64,000 nucleotides of DNA, from the NCBI GenBank assembly GCA_026873275.1, contig JANTUC010000001.1, positions 1,736,001 through 1,800,000 of the forward strand. Reading direction: 5' to 3'. The notes under the pieces are model-generated. The model was not told the DNA's origin, did not search any database, and saw nothing but the letters and a program-made list of their open reading frames with translations. This stretch comes from Pseudopithomyces maydicus. Its lineage: Eukaryota > Ascomycota > Dothideomycetes > Pleosporales > Didymosphaeriaceae. The position numbers and the translations under genes were made by a program. Below, piece after piece: positions 34,203 through 45,500 of the stretch; position 1 is the stretch's first letter; each line of letters opens with the position of its first letter.

Positions 34203-36217
34203 TCAACCTTCCCCACCAGATGCGTTCTCATCTTCCGAATCCTCCCACTTGGCCTGGTTAGACTTGTTGTTCAGCTTCTTGGTCGCTGCGAGGCCGCCAG
34301 ATGTGAGGTACAAGAATATAGGATCCCTGTAGTTATCCAAGTGCGTGAAGAAGGAATTGAACCTGATGTGTGTTAGCCGCATTGGATTAAAAATCGATAT
34401 AAGGTATCAAGAAACTCACTGGTTGCCATTTGCCTCCTCTCTGAAAATGCGTTGGTAGATTTCGCGCTCCTTGAACTCCTCAATCTCCTTATTGAATTTT
34501 GAGAAATCGATGTCTTCTCTTCCAGCTTGCTTGGCCGCCTTGTCGTTGTAGGAATCGAAAACAGGACGTTCAAGCAACAATCCTAGACCTGGTGCCTTGG
34601 GAATGCGTACGACGTTGTTCTCGAAGGACAGCTGGAAGATATCGGGATTCGTGCCGCATCTAACCGTCAGCGCAACCATGCCAACCATCTTGCGGATTTG
34701 ATGCATCATGAAGCTCTGGCCGTGTACCTTGAGTGACAGCCACTCAGTGTCGTTGATGATAATTGGCTTCTCTCCAACCTTGAATGATTTGATGTATCGC
34801 TGAGCAGAGCGGTCATTGAATTTCTTCTGAATGGTATAGTTGTGGAACTTGTGGGTGCCAACATATTGGTTCAGCGCAGCTTGAACACGTGCTTGGCGTT
34901 CCGGAGAGATGCGGTATGCCTTCTTTGCATCGAGATAGGCCTTCTTGAGGACCTTGACAGCGGCCTCGAGAGCGTGCCTTTGGACATCAGATTCGGGAAG
35001 CGCGGTTGAGCCGTCAGCCTCGGTGTTGAGATTGACGTTGGGGTTTTGCTTCTGAATGACATCCACGGTTTCCTTCACTTCCTGATCCGTTGGCTCGTTC
35101 GGGGTTTGTTGGCCAGGCACCTCGGCGGTATTCTCTTTCGTGCCTGCGGTTTCGACGGACGCCTCCACGTCCGCAGCTGACACAGTCGCGTCATGTTCCA
35201 CATCCGCGGCTGCATCAATAGCGGCATCTTCACCGGCAGGGGCATCGACCGAGTCCACATTGTACAGCGCCTCTTCAACCAGTGGGCGGATGGAATCGTC
35301 CAACGTCTCCAGGATAGGCTTGATGTGCTTCTCTTCCACCTCGGGCCAGAAATTGGCAACCTCAGCTTGACGTTTCCGGTACTCGTCAAGATCGCCCTTC
35401 TCTGCAGCCAACTCTTCCAGCTTCTTTCCCATGTGACTGGAAGGATGCGGGGGCAGAAATGTGTGCGTTGGGATTAAGTACTCGTACCACCGCGAGTCGC
35501 AAGCTTGGTAGCAGCTGAAAGATCCGGTGGTCCGTTGGATCCCCCATACCCTTATCTGCTCGGAAAGATTGTCGTTGATCTTTTGCACGATGTCGTCGTC
35601 CTCGATAATCAGCTTCAGGGAGATGACGTTTCCAGCAGCGTGCACGCCCTTGTCGGTCCGAGCGCATCGCACCAGCGAAGACTTCTTGGGGTCGTCGGCG
35701 TTCGCCTTGGAGATTGCACCGGCCTTGACGAAGGCGTTGAAGAGGTCGCCTTCGATTGTCTTCTGCTTGTTGTCGATTTGCATGCCCTTGTAGCCAGTGC
35801 CCGAGTAGCCAATCATCACGGCAACCTTGCGCTTGGGGCGTCGCTCCTCGCCCTCGACCTCGTCTGCGGCAACCGACGGCAGTGCTGGCGACGCATTCTC
35901 GCCATTGTCCTCCTGCTGCTTGCGCTTGGCCTGCTGTTCAGCGTTGCGCCCGCGCCTGTCTAGTTGTTGGGCGCTGCTTATTAGTTAGAGCGGCGCATGC
36001 AGAGGGCCGGGGCGACTCACAAATGCTCCTTACGCCCCATATTTCTTTTCTTATGTTGATGGCTGCCGTGCTGCAGGGAACGTCCACCGCGCCCACGGCC
36101 TCGCCCGCCGTCGCGGTCGTCCCGCTTGCGCTTCCTGTCGTGATTCGGCGACGAGCGGTCGCGCGTAGAGTCGTTGTTCGCCATTGGCACGTCTGGCTTC
36201 TCAGAAGCTTGCTCCAT
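34203..36217 (-). CDS. PUS1: tRNA pseudouridine synthase Pus1
   Basis: Three exons on the minus strand: 36021-36217, 34420-35955 and 34203-34362 (introns 65 and 57 nt, GT-AG); 630 aa. TruA-family enzyme that isomerises uridines in tRNA and other RNAs in the nucleus. The catalytic motif RTDKGVHA is present (Asp near residue 166), preceded by IGYSGTGYKGMQ. The start is Arg/Gly-rich and basic (RDRSSPNHDRKRKRDD), fitting nuclear import. An acidic, Ala/Glu/Thr-rich insertion of about 100 residues interrupts the catalytic domain (around 34980-35280). The last exon supplies the conserved LDNYRDPIFLYLTSGG. Divergent from TFIIE-alpha. Confidence 0.92.
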
Positions 36218-36530
36218 GGTGAGAGGCAAGTGGGCATAGCAGTGCTTGCAGGCAGATGTGAGCAGGACGTGGGGCCCGCCGGCTAGCTCCTCTGCAAATC
36301 CAATTCATCCAAAATCTGGGACTTGGCCGAGGTTGGCTTGGCGCTGCAGGTCCCCTTCACCGCCCGGCGCACCGCCTTCATCCATTGTTCGCGCCGTCTC
36401 GATGCCTGGAGCGCAACCCTTCCACCACCGCCCACGTCGCCCGTACGCGTCCAGTCGCACCCGCCGAGATATCGCCTGCTGAGCGGCTACAACCCGCCCG
36501 CTGCTCGCTGCTGCGCAAAGGATAATCGCC
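36218..36530. promoter_or_regulatory. shared divergent promoter of PUS1 and TFA1
   Basis: 313 bp between two head-to-head start codons. No TATA box is apparent on either side; it is GC-rich. It probably drives both housekeeping genes. Confidence 0.6.
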
Positions 36531-37745
36531 ATGGATCCGCTCGAGCTGGGCAAGGTCTTCGTCAAGACGGTCGTGCGCATGTTCTACGAGACGGAGCACA
36601 TTGTCGTGATAGATGCCTTGGTCTACCACGGCGCCCTGCACATGCAGGACCTGGTACTCGTTCTGGACATGGGCAAGAGCACGAAACAGGTTGGAAAGTA
36701 CGTGGGCAAGCTGAAGGAGGCCGGCCTCATCTCCATCGCCCAGCGACAGGAGACGCGGGAGGGTGCCCTCAAGGCCGTCACCCGCGAGTATTACTACATA
36801 GACTATCGCCGAGCCATCGATGCTGTCAAATACAAGATTCACAAGGTCGACTCGCGCATCAAGAAAGATGCAAAGCCCACGACCGAAAAGATGGAGTACA
36901 AGTGCAAGCAGTGCGGCAACGAGTACACCCAGATAGATGTGCTTGACTACATGGATCCGATGGGGAGAGACAGCGGCTTTGCGTGCAAGCGATGCGCTTT
37001 CCCGCTTACCTTCCTCGGTGACGACGAACCAGAGCCTGAGAACGATGACACCCCGGCCAAATTCAACAAGCAGTTCAAGCCCATCCTCGACCTCATGCAG
37101 CAGATCGACACGGTGACCATTCCCCACGTCGAAGGCAAGGACGCTATCGAGGGCGCCGTCGAGCTTCCACGTGACAAGGACGTCAACCCTGGCGCGAAGC
37201 ACGAGGTGGTCCAGGAGGTCACGGTGCGACCCTTGGCCGTCAAAGGCACGAACACGGTGGTGGAGAAGATCGAAGTCCAGATTGCTTCCAACTCGGAGTA
37301 CAACGAGGCCGCACGAGTTGCTGAGAAAGCGCGCCAGGAGAAGATTGCTGCGCAGAACCAGCTTCCTTCGTGGCACGTCAAGTCCACCGTCGACAAGACC
37401 CAGCCTGGAAGCAGTGCTACTCCGAACGCAGCAAGCAACGGTGTTGAGACGCCGACCGTCAAGGTCGAGGCGGCAGATGTCAAGCCTGATCCGGCTGGCA
37501 ACCTCGACGATGTCTTCGCCCAGCTTGCAGCCGAACGGGCGAAGCAAGAAGAAGAGGACGACGACGAAGAAGATGAGGACGAGGATGAGGACGAGTTCGA
37601 AGACGCCATGGTAGAGACGGCTCCTGAAGCGAAGCGTGTGAAGCTGGAATCCTCAGCGGCTGCCACGCCCACGAATGTGGCTACACCGGCCATATCCAAC
37701 GGTGGAGATGAGAGCGACGAGGACGAATTCGAAGATGTCAATTGA
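36531..37745 (+). CDS. TFA1: transcription initiation factor IIE alpha subunit
   Basis: Single exon, 404 aa. TFIIE alpha recruits TFIIH to the RNA polymerase II preinitiation complex in the nucleus. The N-terminal winged helix (residues 1-100, ELGKVFVKTVVRMFYETEH) is followed by a zinc ribbon with CKQC and CKRC about 25 residues apart (residues about 125-155). The C-terminal part is acidic with long Asp/Glu runs (about 340-365) and a short acidic end (DESDEDEFEDVN). Length is in the usual fungal range. No intron, and the start follows directly from the divergent promoter. A long open frame on the opposite strand is a codon-use shadow. Confidence 0.94.
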   Translation: MDPLELGKVFVKTVVRMFYETEHIVVIDALVYHGALHMQDLVLVLDMGKSTKQVGKYVGKLKEAGLISIAQRQETREGALKAVTREYYYIDYRRAIDAVKYKIHKVDSRIKKDAKPTTEKMEYKCKQCGNEYTQIDVLDYMDPMGRDSGFACKRCAFPLTFLGDDEPEPENDDTPAKFNKQFKPILDLMQQIDTVTIPHVEGKDAIEGAVELPRDKDVNPGAKHEVVQEVTVRPLAVKGTNTVVEKIEVQIASNSEYNEAARVAEKARQEKIAAQNQLPSWHVKSTVDKTQPGSSATPNAASNGVETPTVKVEAADVKPDPAGNLDDVFAQLAAERAKQEEEDDDEEDEDEDEDEFEDAMVETAPEAKRVKLESSAAATPTNVATPAISNGGDESDEDEFEDVN

Positions 37746-38122
37746 TTTGCATAGCGACGGTGTTTGGCGTTCTATACCTGGGCATTCATCAAACGTGGGC
37801 CAGTGATTTTCATAAAAAAATGAGGTGGGAGATTCGTTATTCCAAAGGGCTTACAAGAATGGCTTGGGCCATCTTCCACAACTGTACCGGCTTGTAGAAC
37901 ATTTCTGTAGACTATGCAATTCATGATATGATACACTACACGGAGCGAAAGTAATTACTGCAGTATGTGTGCACGGACCATGGAACTTTTAGCGAAGCAG
38001 GAGCAACCCACTACATCCCCGCCGACCGCACGCGAGCGGCATTCACCCCACCTCTCCCTGTAGCACCCCTAGCTTACACCACTTGCACGCCCATGGATAC
38101 CAGATAGTCCGGGATACACACA
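37746..38122. other. intergenic, no gene seen
   Basis: 3' flank of TFIIE alpha and promoter of SRP72. A CT/CA-rich stretch lies just before the SRP72 start. Confidence 0.6.
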
Positions 38123-40151
38123 ATGGCCACCTCCACCAAATCCCTCTCCACCCTGCTCGCCCAGACCACCATCGACGATCACGACGAAACCCTTCAGGCC
38201 GCCAATGCTGCCATCAAAAAGTCAAAGACGGACACACAGGCGCATCATGTCAGAGCAGTAGCTCTGCTTCATCTCGATCGCTTTGAGGACGCGCTCAAGG
38301 TCTTCGAAGACGTGAAAGAGCTGCAGGAGAAGGCGCGCTTCGAGTATGCGTATACGCTGTACAAGACCGGAAACGCAGCGAAGGCGGTCGACGTCGCTGC
38401 TGCGGGGGCTCAGATGCAGGTCGCGGCATGAACCACGTGCTTGCCCAGGCTGTGAGTTTGGACGAGCATCCATCCCAGATGCAATCAGGCTAATCGAGGC
38501 AGGCGTACCGCTCCGAGAACTTTGCCCAGGCCTCGCGCGTGTACCGGGAGTTGGCTAGCCAGGGTGCTGAAGAGGAGGAGTACGATATTCGCATCAATTC
38601 TGGGGCTGTAGACGCACAACTAGAATGGTCGGGTCAGGGCGAGCTTGCACAAAAGAAGAAGCCTGCACGAGAGGATCTGGACGTCTTCGAAACGGCATAC
38701 AACGCGGCATGCGCGAGCATAGCGCGTGGGGAGTTTGCACAGGGCGACATCTGCTTGAAGCGCGCGATAGATCGATGCAACGAGGTCGAGGACATGTCCG
38801 ATGCGGAAAAGAAGGCTGAGATCCTGCCCATGAAGGTGCAGCAGGTCTACATCCTTACGCAGATGGGGAAGATCGACGAAGCTGAGCAGCTGGCAACAAC
38901 TATTCCTTTCACTGAGTAAGATCTTAGATGTTATATCCCCAGCAACTGCTAACGGAAGGTAGCATCAAGGAATTGTCCACCCGACACATCGCCCAGGTCA
39001 ACAGCATAGCGGCATCCAAGGACCACTCTAACCCTTACCTCTCGCACCGACTCTTCCACTCCTCACCCAAACCCTCCAAGACAGATCAGCACTTTTCCTT
39101 CCAAACAAACCTTCTCCGCCAGGACGAATACGTCATCTCCCTCCTTTCACAAAAAGCCGCCGGAGTGGCATCTTCCACCGAAAAGGTCATTTCCGCATCA
39201 CCAGCGCCCTCGGTCTCTCCGGCTGTCAACATGGCCGCTGTTCTTAACGCAGCCGCTCATTCACGAAGTGCAACAACAGAGAAAGCTGCTTTGAAGCAAA
39301 TCATACCCCTTCTCGAAAAACGACCTAACGATGTCGGCTTGATTCTCACCATCACCCACCTCTACGTCCTCACGGGCAACCACGCTGCCGCCACACACCT
39401 TCTAGAATCCTTCTTTGCGCGTCTCTCCCAGTCCGGCACCGCCTCGGACCTTGACGTACGATTTGCGCCTGGCTTAGTCGCTACTCTTGTCTCGCTCTAC
39501 GCACAGCAAGGCCGTCCCGGAGCCGCACGGTCAGAACTAGCAAAAGCAGCAGAATACTGGCGAAAACCGCACAAGTCAAAGACCGAAGCTCCCTCCAAGT
39601 CGCTCTTGGTCGCTGCAGGGACCGCACTCCTAGACACGCACAACCAGGAAAACGTCACCACCGCGGGCGAGATCTTCAAGGGCCTCTACGACCAAGACAA
39701 CAACGACCGCGCCGCCATCGCCGGCCTCGTCGCTGCCTACGCCGTTTCAGACCCCTCAAACATCCCCGCGGACCTCAAAGAGTACCTACCCGAGGCCGGC
39801 CGCCTCGTCTCCGACATCGATGCCGCCGCTCTCGAAACCGCAGGCGTACCCGCCCTCGCGCAACCCGCTGCCGTCGAAGGAAAGAAGCGCGCAGCGCCAA
39901 AGGCGGTACCCAGCAAAGCGAAGCGGATACGCAAAGCGCGGATGCCTAAGGAATTCGACTCAAATAAGAAGATGGATGCAGAGCGGTGGCTGCCAATGCG
40001 CGATCGGAGCTACTACCGGCCGAAGGGCAGGAAGGGGAAGAAGAAGGCGGAAGGGTTCACGCAGGGTGGTGTTGTGGAGGAGAAGGCTGCGGGCCAGCAG
40101 CAGGGAGGTGGGGCCAAGGGAGGGAAGAAGAAGGGGAAGGGGAGGAAGTAG
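38123..40151 (+). CDS. SRP72: signal recognition particle subunit SRP72
   Basis: Exons 38123-38451, 38503-38915 and 38963-40151 (introns 51 and 47 nt); 643 aa with one G added to the G5 run at 38404-38408, close to the yeast length. SRP72 binds the 7S RNA with SRP68 and helps deliver secretory ribosomes to the ER. The N-terminal two thirds form TPR-like helical repeats (AHHVRAVALLHLDRFEDALKVF; YRSENFAQASRVYRELA). The C-terminal RNA-binding segment is near residues 570-620 (KRIRKARMPKEFD, then ERWLPMRDRSYYRPK), and the end is Lys/Gly-rich. The frame break lies between the first TPR region and GRGMNHVLAQA. A dead SRP72 would be very harmful, so base loss in the sequence is the likely cause. Confidence 0.9.
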
Positions 40152-41238
40152 AGGGATGGATGAAGGAAGGTAGAAATTAAGCATTTGCATCTATGTATGT
40201 ATGAATCATTCGATGTGGATGAGATAGAAGTATTGAAAGAAAGCATTGCGAGGTTTACCTCATTGATATTTGGTTTTATGCTTTCAGATTATGATGTGTA
40301 TGTGTGCTTTATATCTTCTGACATGTAATTTTGGTAGGCCTTGTTAAATACTACTTGCCCTTAAGTGTGGAGCTTTCCTGATGTCAGCCAAACTTTTCAT
40401 TTTATACACTTTTCACGTATACCTGCCCAATTGTATTGCTTTTTATCTTTCTCGTGGCCCCGAAGCAAGCTGGATGACGAGTATACATTAATACGGAAGT
40501 ATCGTGCCATTGTGCAACAATCCCATCATACTCATCCAACCGTTTATTTGTTCGTCTCTCATCTTTCATATTGTAGATCGCTCGGTGTGTTCTACCAATG
40601 AGATGTTATCCCTTTTTATTTGCTGCTCAAATGTTGTTGCAATAATTCAGTCGAAGTGGCTTCTCTCATGCAGAGTACAACTGTTTACATTTTGGGGTTG
40701 GGCAGTAACATCGGTGACAACTACGGAACTAGCGCTGCTGAAATCGAAGGTGGCATATATTTGGAGTCTACATACAAAAACGTACGTTGAATCTATATGT
40801 TTAGTGGTTGTTTTTGCTATTATGGTTGAGCTAAACAGTTATCGGTGACATTAGGTAGTGGTAAATTGATCACAACGTGTTCATGAATTGGGCGCACTAT
40901 AAAATGTAAGATGGTAAAAAAAAGAAAGAGCTCAACAACCAGCCAGCAAAGAAGAGCTGCACATAGAATTACAGCCATGTGGCGGCCAGTACAGATCCAT
41001 TGAAGTGGTAAAGGTACATTAACGTCAAAGCTCCTGCATGATGTCGTACACCGAGTTTAGATATGAGCTAAGACACTTCCTCCGATCTATTGTTTCCACA
41101 GATTAAATAGATTGAGGAAATCTAGCGAGCGTGGATGTGGCGTCCAATTGCCTTTCGTTCTGATATTAACCAACGCGATCGTCACAGCGATGAGCGTTAG
41201 TCGGTATTTCGGCTTCGCCTTGTTTTGCCTTCTTTTAC

Positions 41239-41276
41239 TACGCAGGGTCGAAGTAGATACGCGGGGTCGAAGTAAC
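41239..41276 (+). repeat. 19-bp tandem duplication
   Basis: Two adjacent near-identical units of the form tacgcrgggtcgaagtara, differing at two positions. Minor slippage product. Confidence 0.7.
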
Positions 41277-42456
41277 CCCGCGCACACCTTTTTATTATCG
41301 TCAGAGCGCTCGATTTTAGAGAAACGGAGTTAGAATTGTACGCCAGCATTGAACGCTAACCAGTAATTAAACACAGGAGCAAAAGCCATGTTCCCTGAGT
41401 TGCGCCCTACAGCCTACTTAACCCGCATTTTTTGTTTTTCTCTGAGGTGAGAATCTTACATGAGCTTTCAGAGAGCAGAAACTTTGGCAAATGATCATCA
41501 TGTTGGTTCGTTCCGTTGTTCAAATCAGTGTAAAAGTGTTCGAATGGGGATTGCATCCTCATTCTGAGATCGCCGCTCGTTGTTTCCATCGCTATAGCTC
41601 GGGCACAAACATCTTAAAGTATCCTCTTTGGGCCAGGGGAGAAAAGACCTTCCAGCCTCTGGAAAGATTGCATCTACTTTCAGCTCATTGGGAACATATT
41701 TGGTCTGTTTATGGTTTTCAATTGACGTCGTAAGGACCTGTACAGGTCATGCCGACTCCAGCCAAAGACAGACCGGACATTTGGCCTTTTCAGTTTCGAT
41801 TTTTATTATGCCTTCCGATAGTTTTGAGTACAAAACCATTCGTATGCTATGGCTCTTGCAGTATTCAGGTATCCTTTTAAAAAACTGGAACTGTATTTGT
41901 TTGTACTGAAGTATCCTCAGGCTAATACTCGCGCCTCCAAAACCTCGCCTGGTACACTATTGGTACAATTATTATTCTTCAACTAGAGTAACTAACAGTA
42001 AATTCTCTTCTTTAAAACTGTCAAGTCGAAGGTCTTAGTAAATACCTTAGAAATCGATTCTATATTTTGAGTTCGCTAAATTAAACACAGAGCGGTCCTC
42101 TACATATTCTCTGAACCCTGAACTCATCTAGGAGTTATTCAGCTCTACCACAGTTTCATCCAACCAAGAACAACCTGTGTCAACTGCACCGCCAAGCCGC
42201 GGCTGTAGGGAAAAGATTGACTGTTACAACGGAACTAAGAGTAACAACCAGAGCTACACAAAGGCAACAGCTCACGCGGATACACCGCCATTCTGCTGTG
42301 CAAGATGCACGAATCGGTGTATCACTTGCGTTTCCGCCTACAAAAATAGAAAGCGAGTACCCAATTTCACGTTCAAAGTCTGGAAGAGGGCATTGCGACA
42401 CTGCACTACATACCTCAAGGCATAAGCAGAAATCGTCCCGGATGCGGTTATCCGAA

Positions 42457-42511
42457 CGCGCCCGGTCCCTGCTCGTTCGACGCGCCCGGTCCCTGCTCGT
42501 TCGACGCGCCC
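42457..42511 (+). repeat. 24-bp tandem repeat, 2.3 copies
   Basis: Unit cgcgcccggtccctgctcgt plus tcga repeats exactly twice and begins a third time. The unit is GC-rich within AT-richer surroundings. Likely length-variable; function unknown. Confidence 0.85.
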
Positions 42512-45500
42512 ATGTTCCGGCTGCTATCTAATCGAACCGTATTTGGGTCGTTCATGGATATGCTGGGTGGTCAGATCAATATATTGGCGGGAGATTGCCT
42601 CCAGGCAACCACAAATGTTGGGAAGACCTTTATTGTGAATACCAATGAGTTGGGTATGTCGAATCAACGCAGCTTGAAATGGAAGTCAAGAAAATGTTGG
42701 CCTACCAGAAGCAGTGGGAAGTCCCGGTTTATCTGTGAGTGGTAATCCTAGTTCTGCCCCTACGAAGGGTTCACGCAGCGTGCTTTTGTGGTCAGCACAG
42801 GAAATCTCTTCATCTATTCAACACTTGTATGGTCTTATAATGACCTCGGTTTGCAACGTACTCTTCCAGGCCAGATTGTAATCATGTGTAATGACCATAA
42901 CTATATCTCTCACTACAGACATTGATGTCTTTTCTGCTGGGAGACTTTGGCTGGCATAAATGATGCAATGACCAAACACATGCGACTGTTACGATCACCA
43001 TCTAAGCGACTTGCTGAGCGACTTGCACTGGCGCAAAAAAAGTTACATCATCTCTCATTCATGAGTACCGAATTCTCGGGGCATTCAAAGGACGCTTAGT
43101 TACACCATGTTACGACCTGTCGGAGGTGATCTTTGCACTGCCTCTCGAATCGTTTCACTGCATCCAAAGCTCGACACTTCTACCCCTGCGAGTGAGGTAA
43201 CAATTGAATTGCCATCTTGCTCCACGACTTTCGGGAGTTAGAGAGGACCCAGTCGAATGATTACTGTTCCACACATGTGTATACCTCGGCAATGTAGAAT
43301 GTAGATTTCTGAATCTACGATGTGATATTCCACTGACTGAGTTACATTGCATGTATTATTGTTGATTCTTGCCAAAAAAAATCTCTGCGCTGAATGGATA
43401 TTGTCCATAGGATCTAAATTGAACCACTGTTTCCAGCGCGGGAAAATTCTTCTTGATGCAATGCACATTACTGGCTTTCGTGTTAGGAATTTCTTTTTCG
43501 TAGTTTTCGTAGCGACCTGCAGCGCGGGAGGTTCTGCGGGTGTCATGACTCGCGTTCCCGTCCCGTCACGTTGCGATCGTCTCATGTTTCCGGTGAACAG
43601 AAGCTCAAGCGCATTACTTGCTTTATTTTCTCGCAACGACATCCCTTCTTCCTCCCTTGCACTTTTCAAGTGAAATCGGCAGGTCGTCATGATATCTTCG
43701 TGATTATTCATTTTTTTCCTGCTGGCTGCAGCCCGTAAGCAAGGCAATCCTGTCTCGAATTTGCGGTGAAAAAACACTCGCCAACACAGCAACGGCATCT
43801 CAGCTTCCACGAGCACAAGATCAAAACTCCCTCTTCATCTGCTCACCGCACAGGTCGGCCAAACCCGACGGTGGAGGCAACGCAGTTGCGAGCTTTCACT
43901 GGCCACGCCTCGGTTACCCCAGGACTTTTGATTTATCGCCTAGCGCTCTTGTGGAGGCGAAAAGTGCACCCTGAAGCTGCCGAGAGGCTGAAGGCCAGAT
44001 CACATCACGATGCTGCGTCATCTGATAATCTGCATTGGTTTATTTTCCGTCCACTTCCCGCTCGTTTGCCTTGTTTTGTGTTTTCTTATTCCTGTATGCG
44101 CGCAGTGTTTCCGACGAGCATTGGCACAGGCGTCTGGATTCTGGACCTGACCTGTTACTCAGCTCCGCCTTCCTTCTCCATGCTTCCTTTTGGTTTCGCG
44201 CGACCCAACGACACCATGATCTCATGACGGACCCATGATTCCACAGCGCATATGCACATGGGTGCACCGTTCGCTCGTAGTTGCCTGAATTGTCCATCCG
44301 TATGTTATACTTACCTGCCCCCTTGGCTCCTCTGGGCCGGCAATTTCCGCCGTTGCCGTCCATTCGACATGTCTAAAATTCCAGGCTGCAGCCTCTAGGG
44401 CCTTACGGGTCATACGGTCCTTCCTTGTGCCGACGGCTCAGTCAGCGACAAGCCTCCTGTTCCTGGCTCCGATCGCAAAGTAATAAAACGGCGGTGGATG
44501 AGGTGAGAAGCATGATTGTTGTTCTTTCTGGGAAAACACATTGTTGGGGTGATGAGATCCATGCGTTGAGTTGACTCAGGCCCACGCCGCCATACGCCAT
44601 ACGCCATACCTCAACAAACAAAGTTGATGTTTCGTCCACGCTTCAGCCTTGTGCTCCGGTTCACAAGCTGTTGCCTTGTACGTCGGATTGCGAACGCTCT
44701 CCCGCGTGTCCTGCCGTGGAAGGGGCGCTATGGAATGCAGAGAGGATTCTGGCTCGTATAGCCTTTTCGGTTACGCCCTGGGATCCCTGTGTGAACGAAT
44801 GTTAATGGGATGTCAACTTGAATTTACACACCACCTTCGAATTATCCATGATCGCTCAATAACCATTGAACTTGTCATTCGCTGGCCCTATCGTACGCGC
44901 AGCGGACGATACCGTTTGCGGTCGTGTTAGATAGTGCTAGGGGTGTCAAGTGGCTTGCCTTTTCAACCCCGCTTCTATCTAGAGTTCTACGAGGAAGCCT
45001 CCGATCAGTGAACGTAATCGCACATCGCGCTTGTCGACCAGTGGGTCACAGGAACGGACTAGAGCAATTGCACTGAGTCGTGCATAATGCCCTTGTCCAG
45101 GATTGCGTTCTAAGGGGCGTAGCTAGCGAAGGCAACAGGCAATTGTGTTTGCAACCTTCGAAGCGACAGGAGTGTTTTACTTCTGACCTCAGCCTTGAGG
45201 CCGAACATACATCCATAGCATAGAAAGGCTGCCGATGAGTGCATATTACACGAAGGCTGCAGGCTTAAGTCCTTAAAGTATGGTATACGGATTGCAATGC
45301 AAACCAATATGTACCATAGAGCCACGCCGCTACTTATTGCCAATATGGTACTTGGACCCCACACCGTCCTGGCCCTCTACACTGGAGCCGATCAACTTTT
45401 CCAAATCGGGCCCCCAAATGACTCTATTAACACACGATAAATTCCAATCTGATAATAGAACTGATAACGAGCATGCATGATTTAGGCAGATTGTGCATGC

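Noticed and set aside
36378..37547. 389-codon antisense frame opposite TFIIE alpha
   Set aside because: Codon-bias shadow of a well-supported gene, with no domain features of its own.
43238..43816. 192-codon minus-strand frame
   Set aside because: No domain, no splice pattern and mixed composition; cannot be separated from chance.
43766..44227. 153-codon plus-strand frame
   Set aside because: Low-information translation overlapping the frame above, with no family features.
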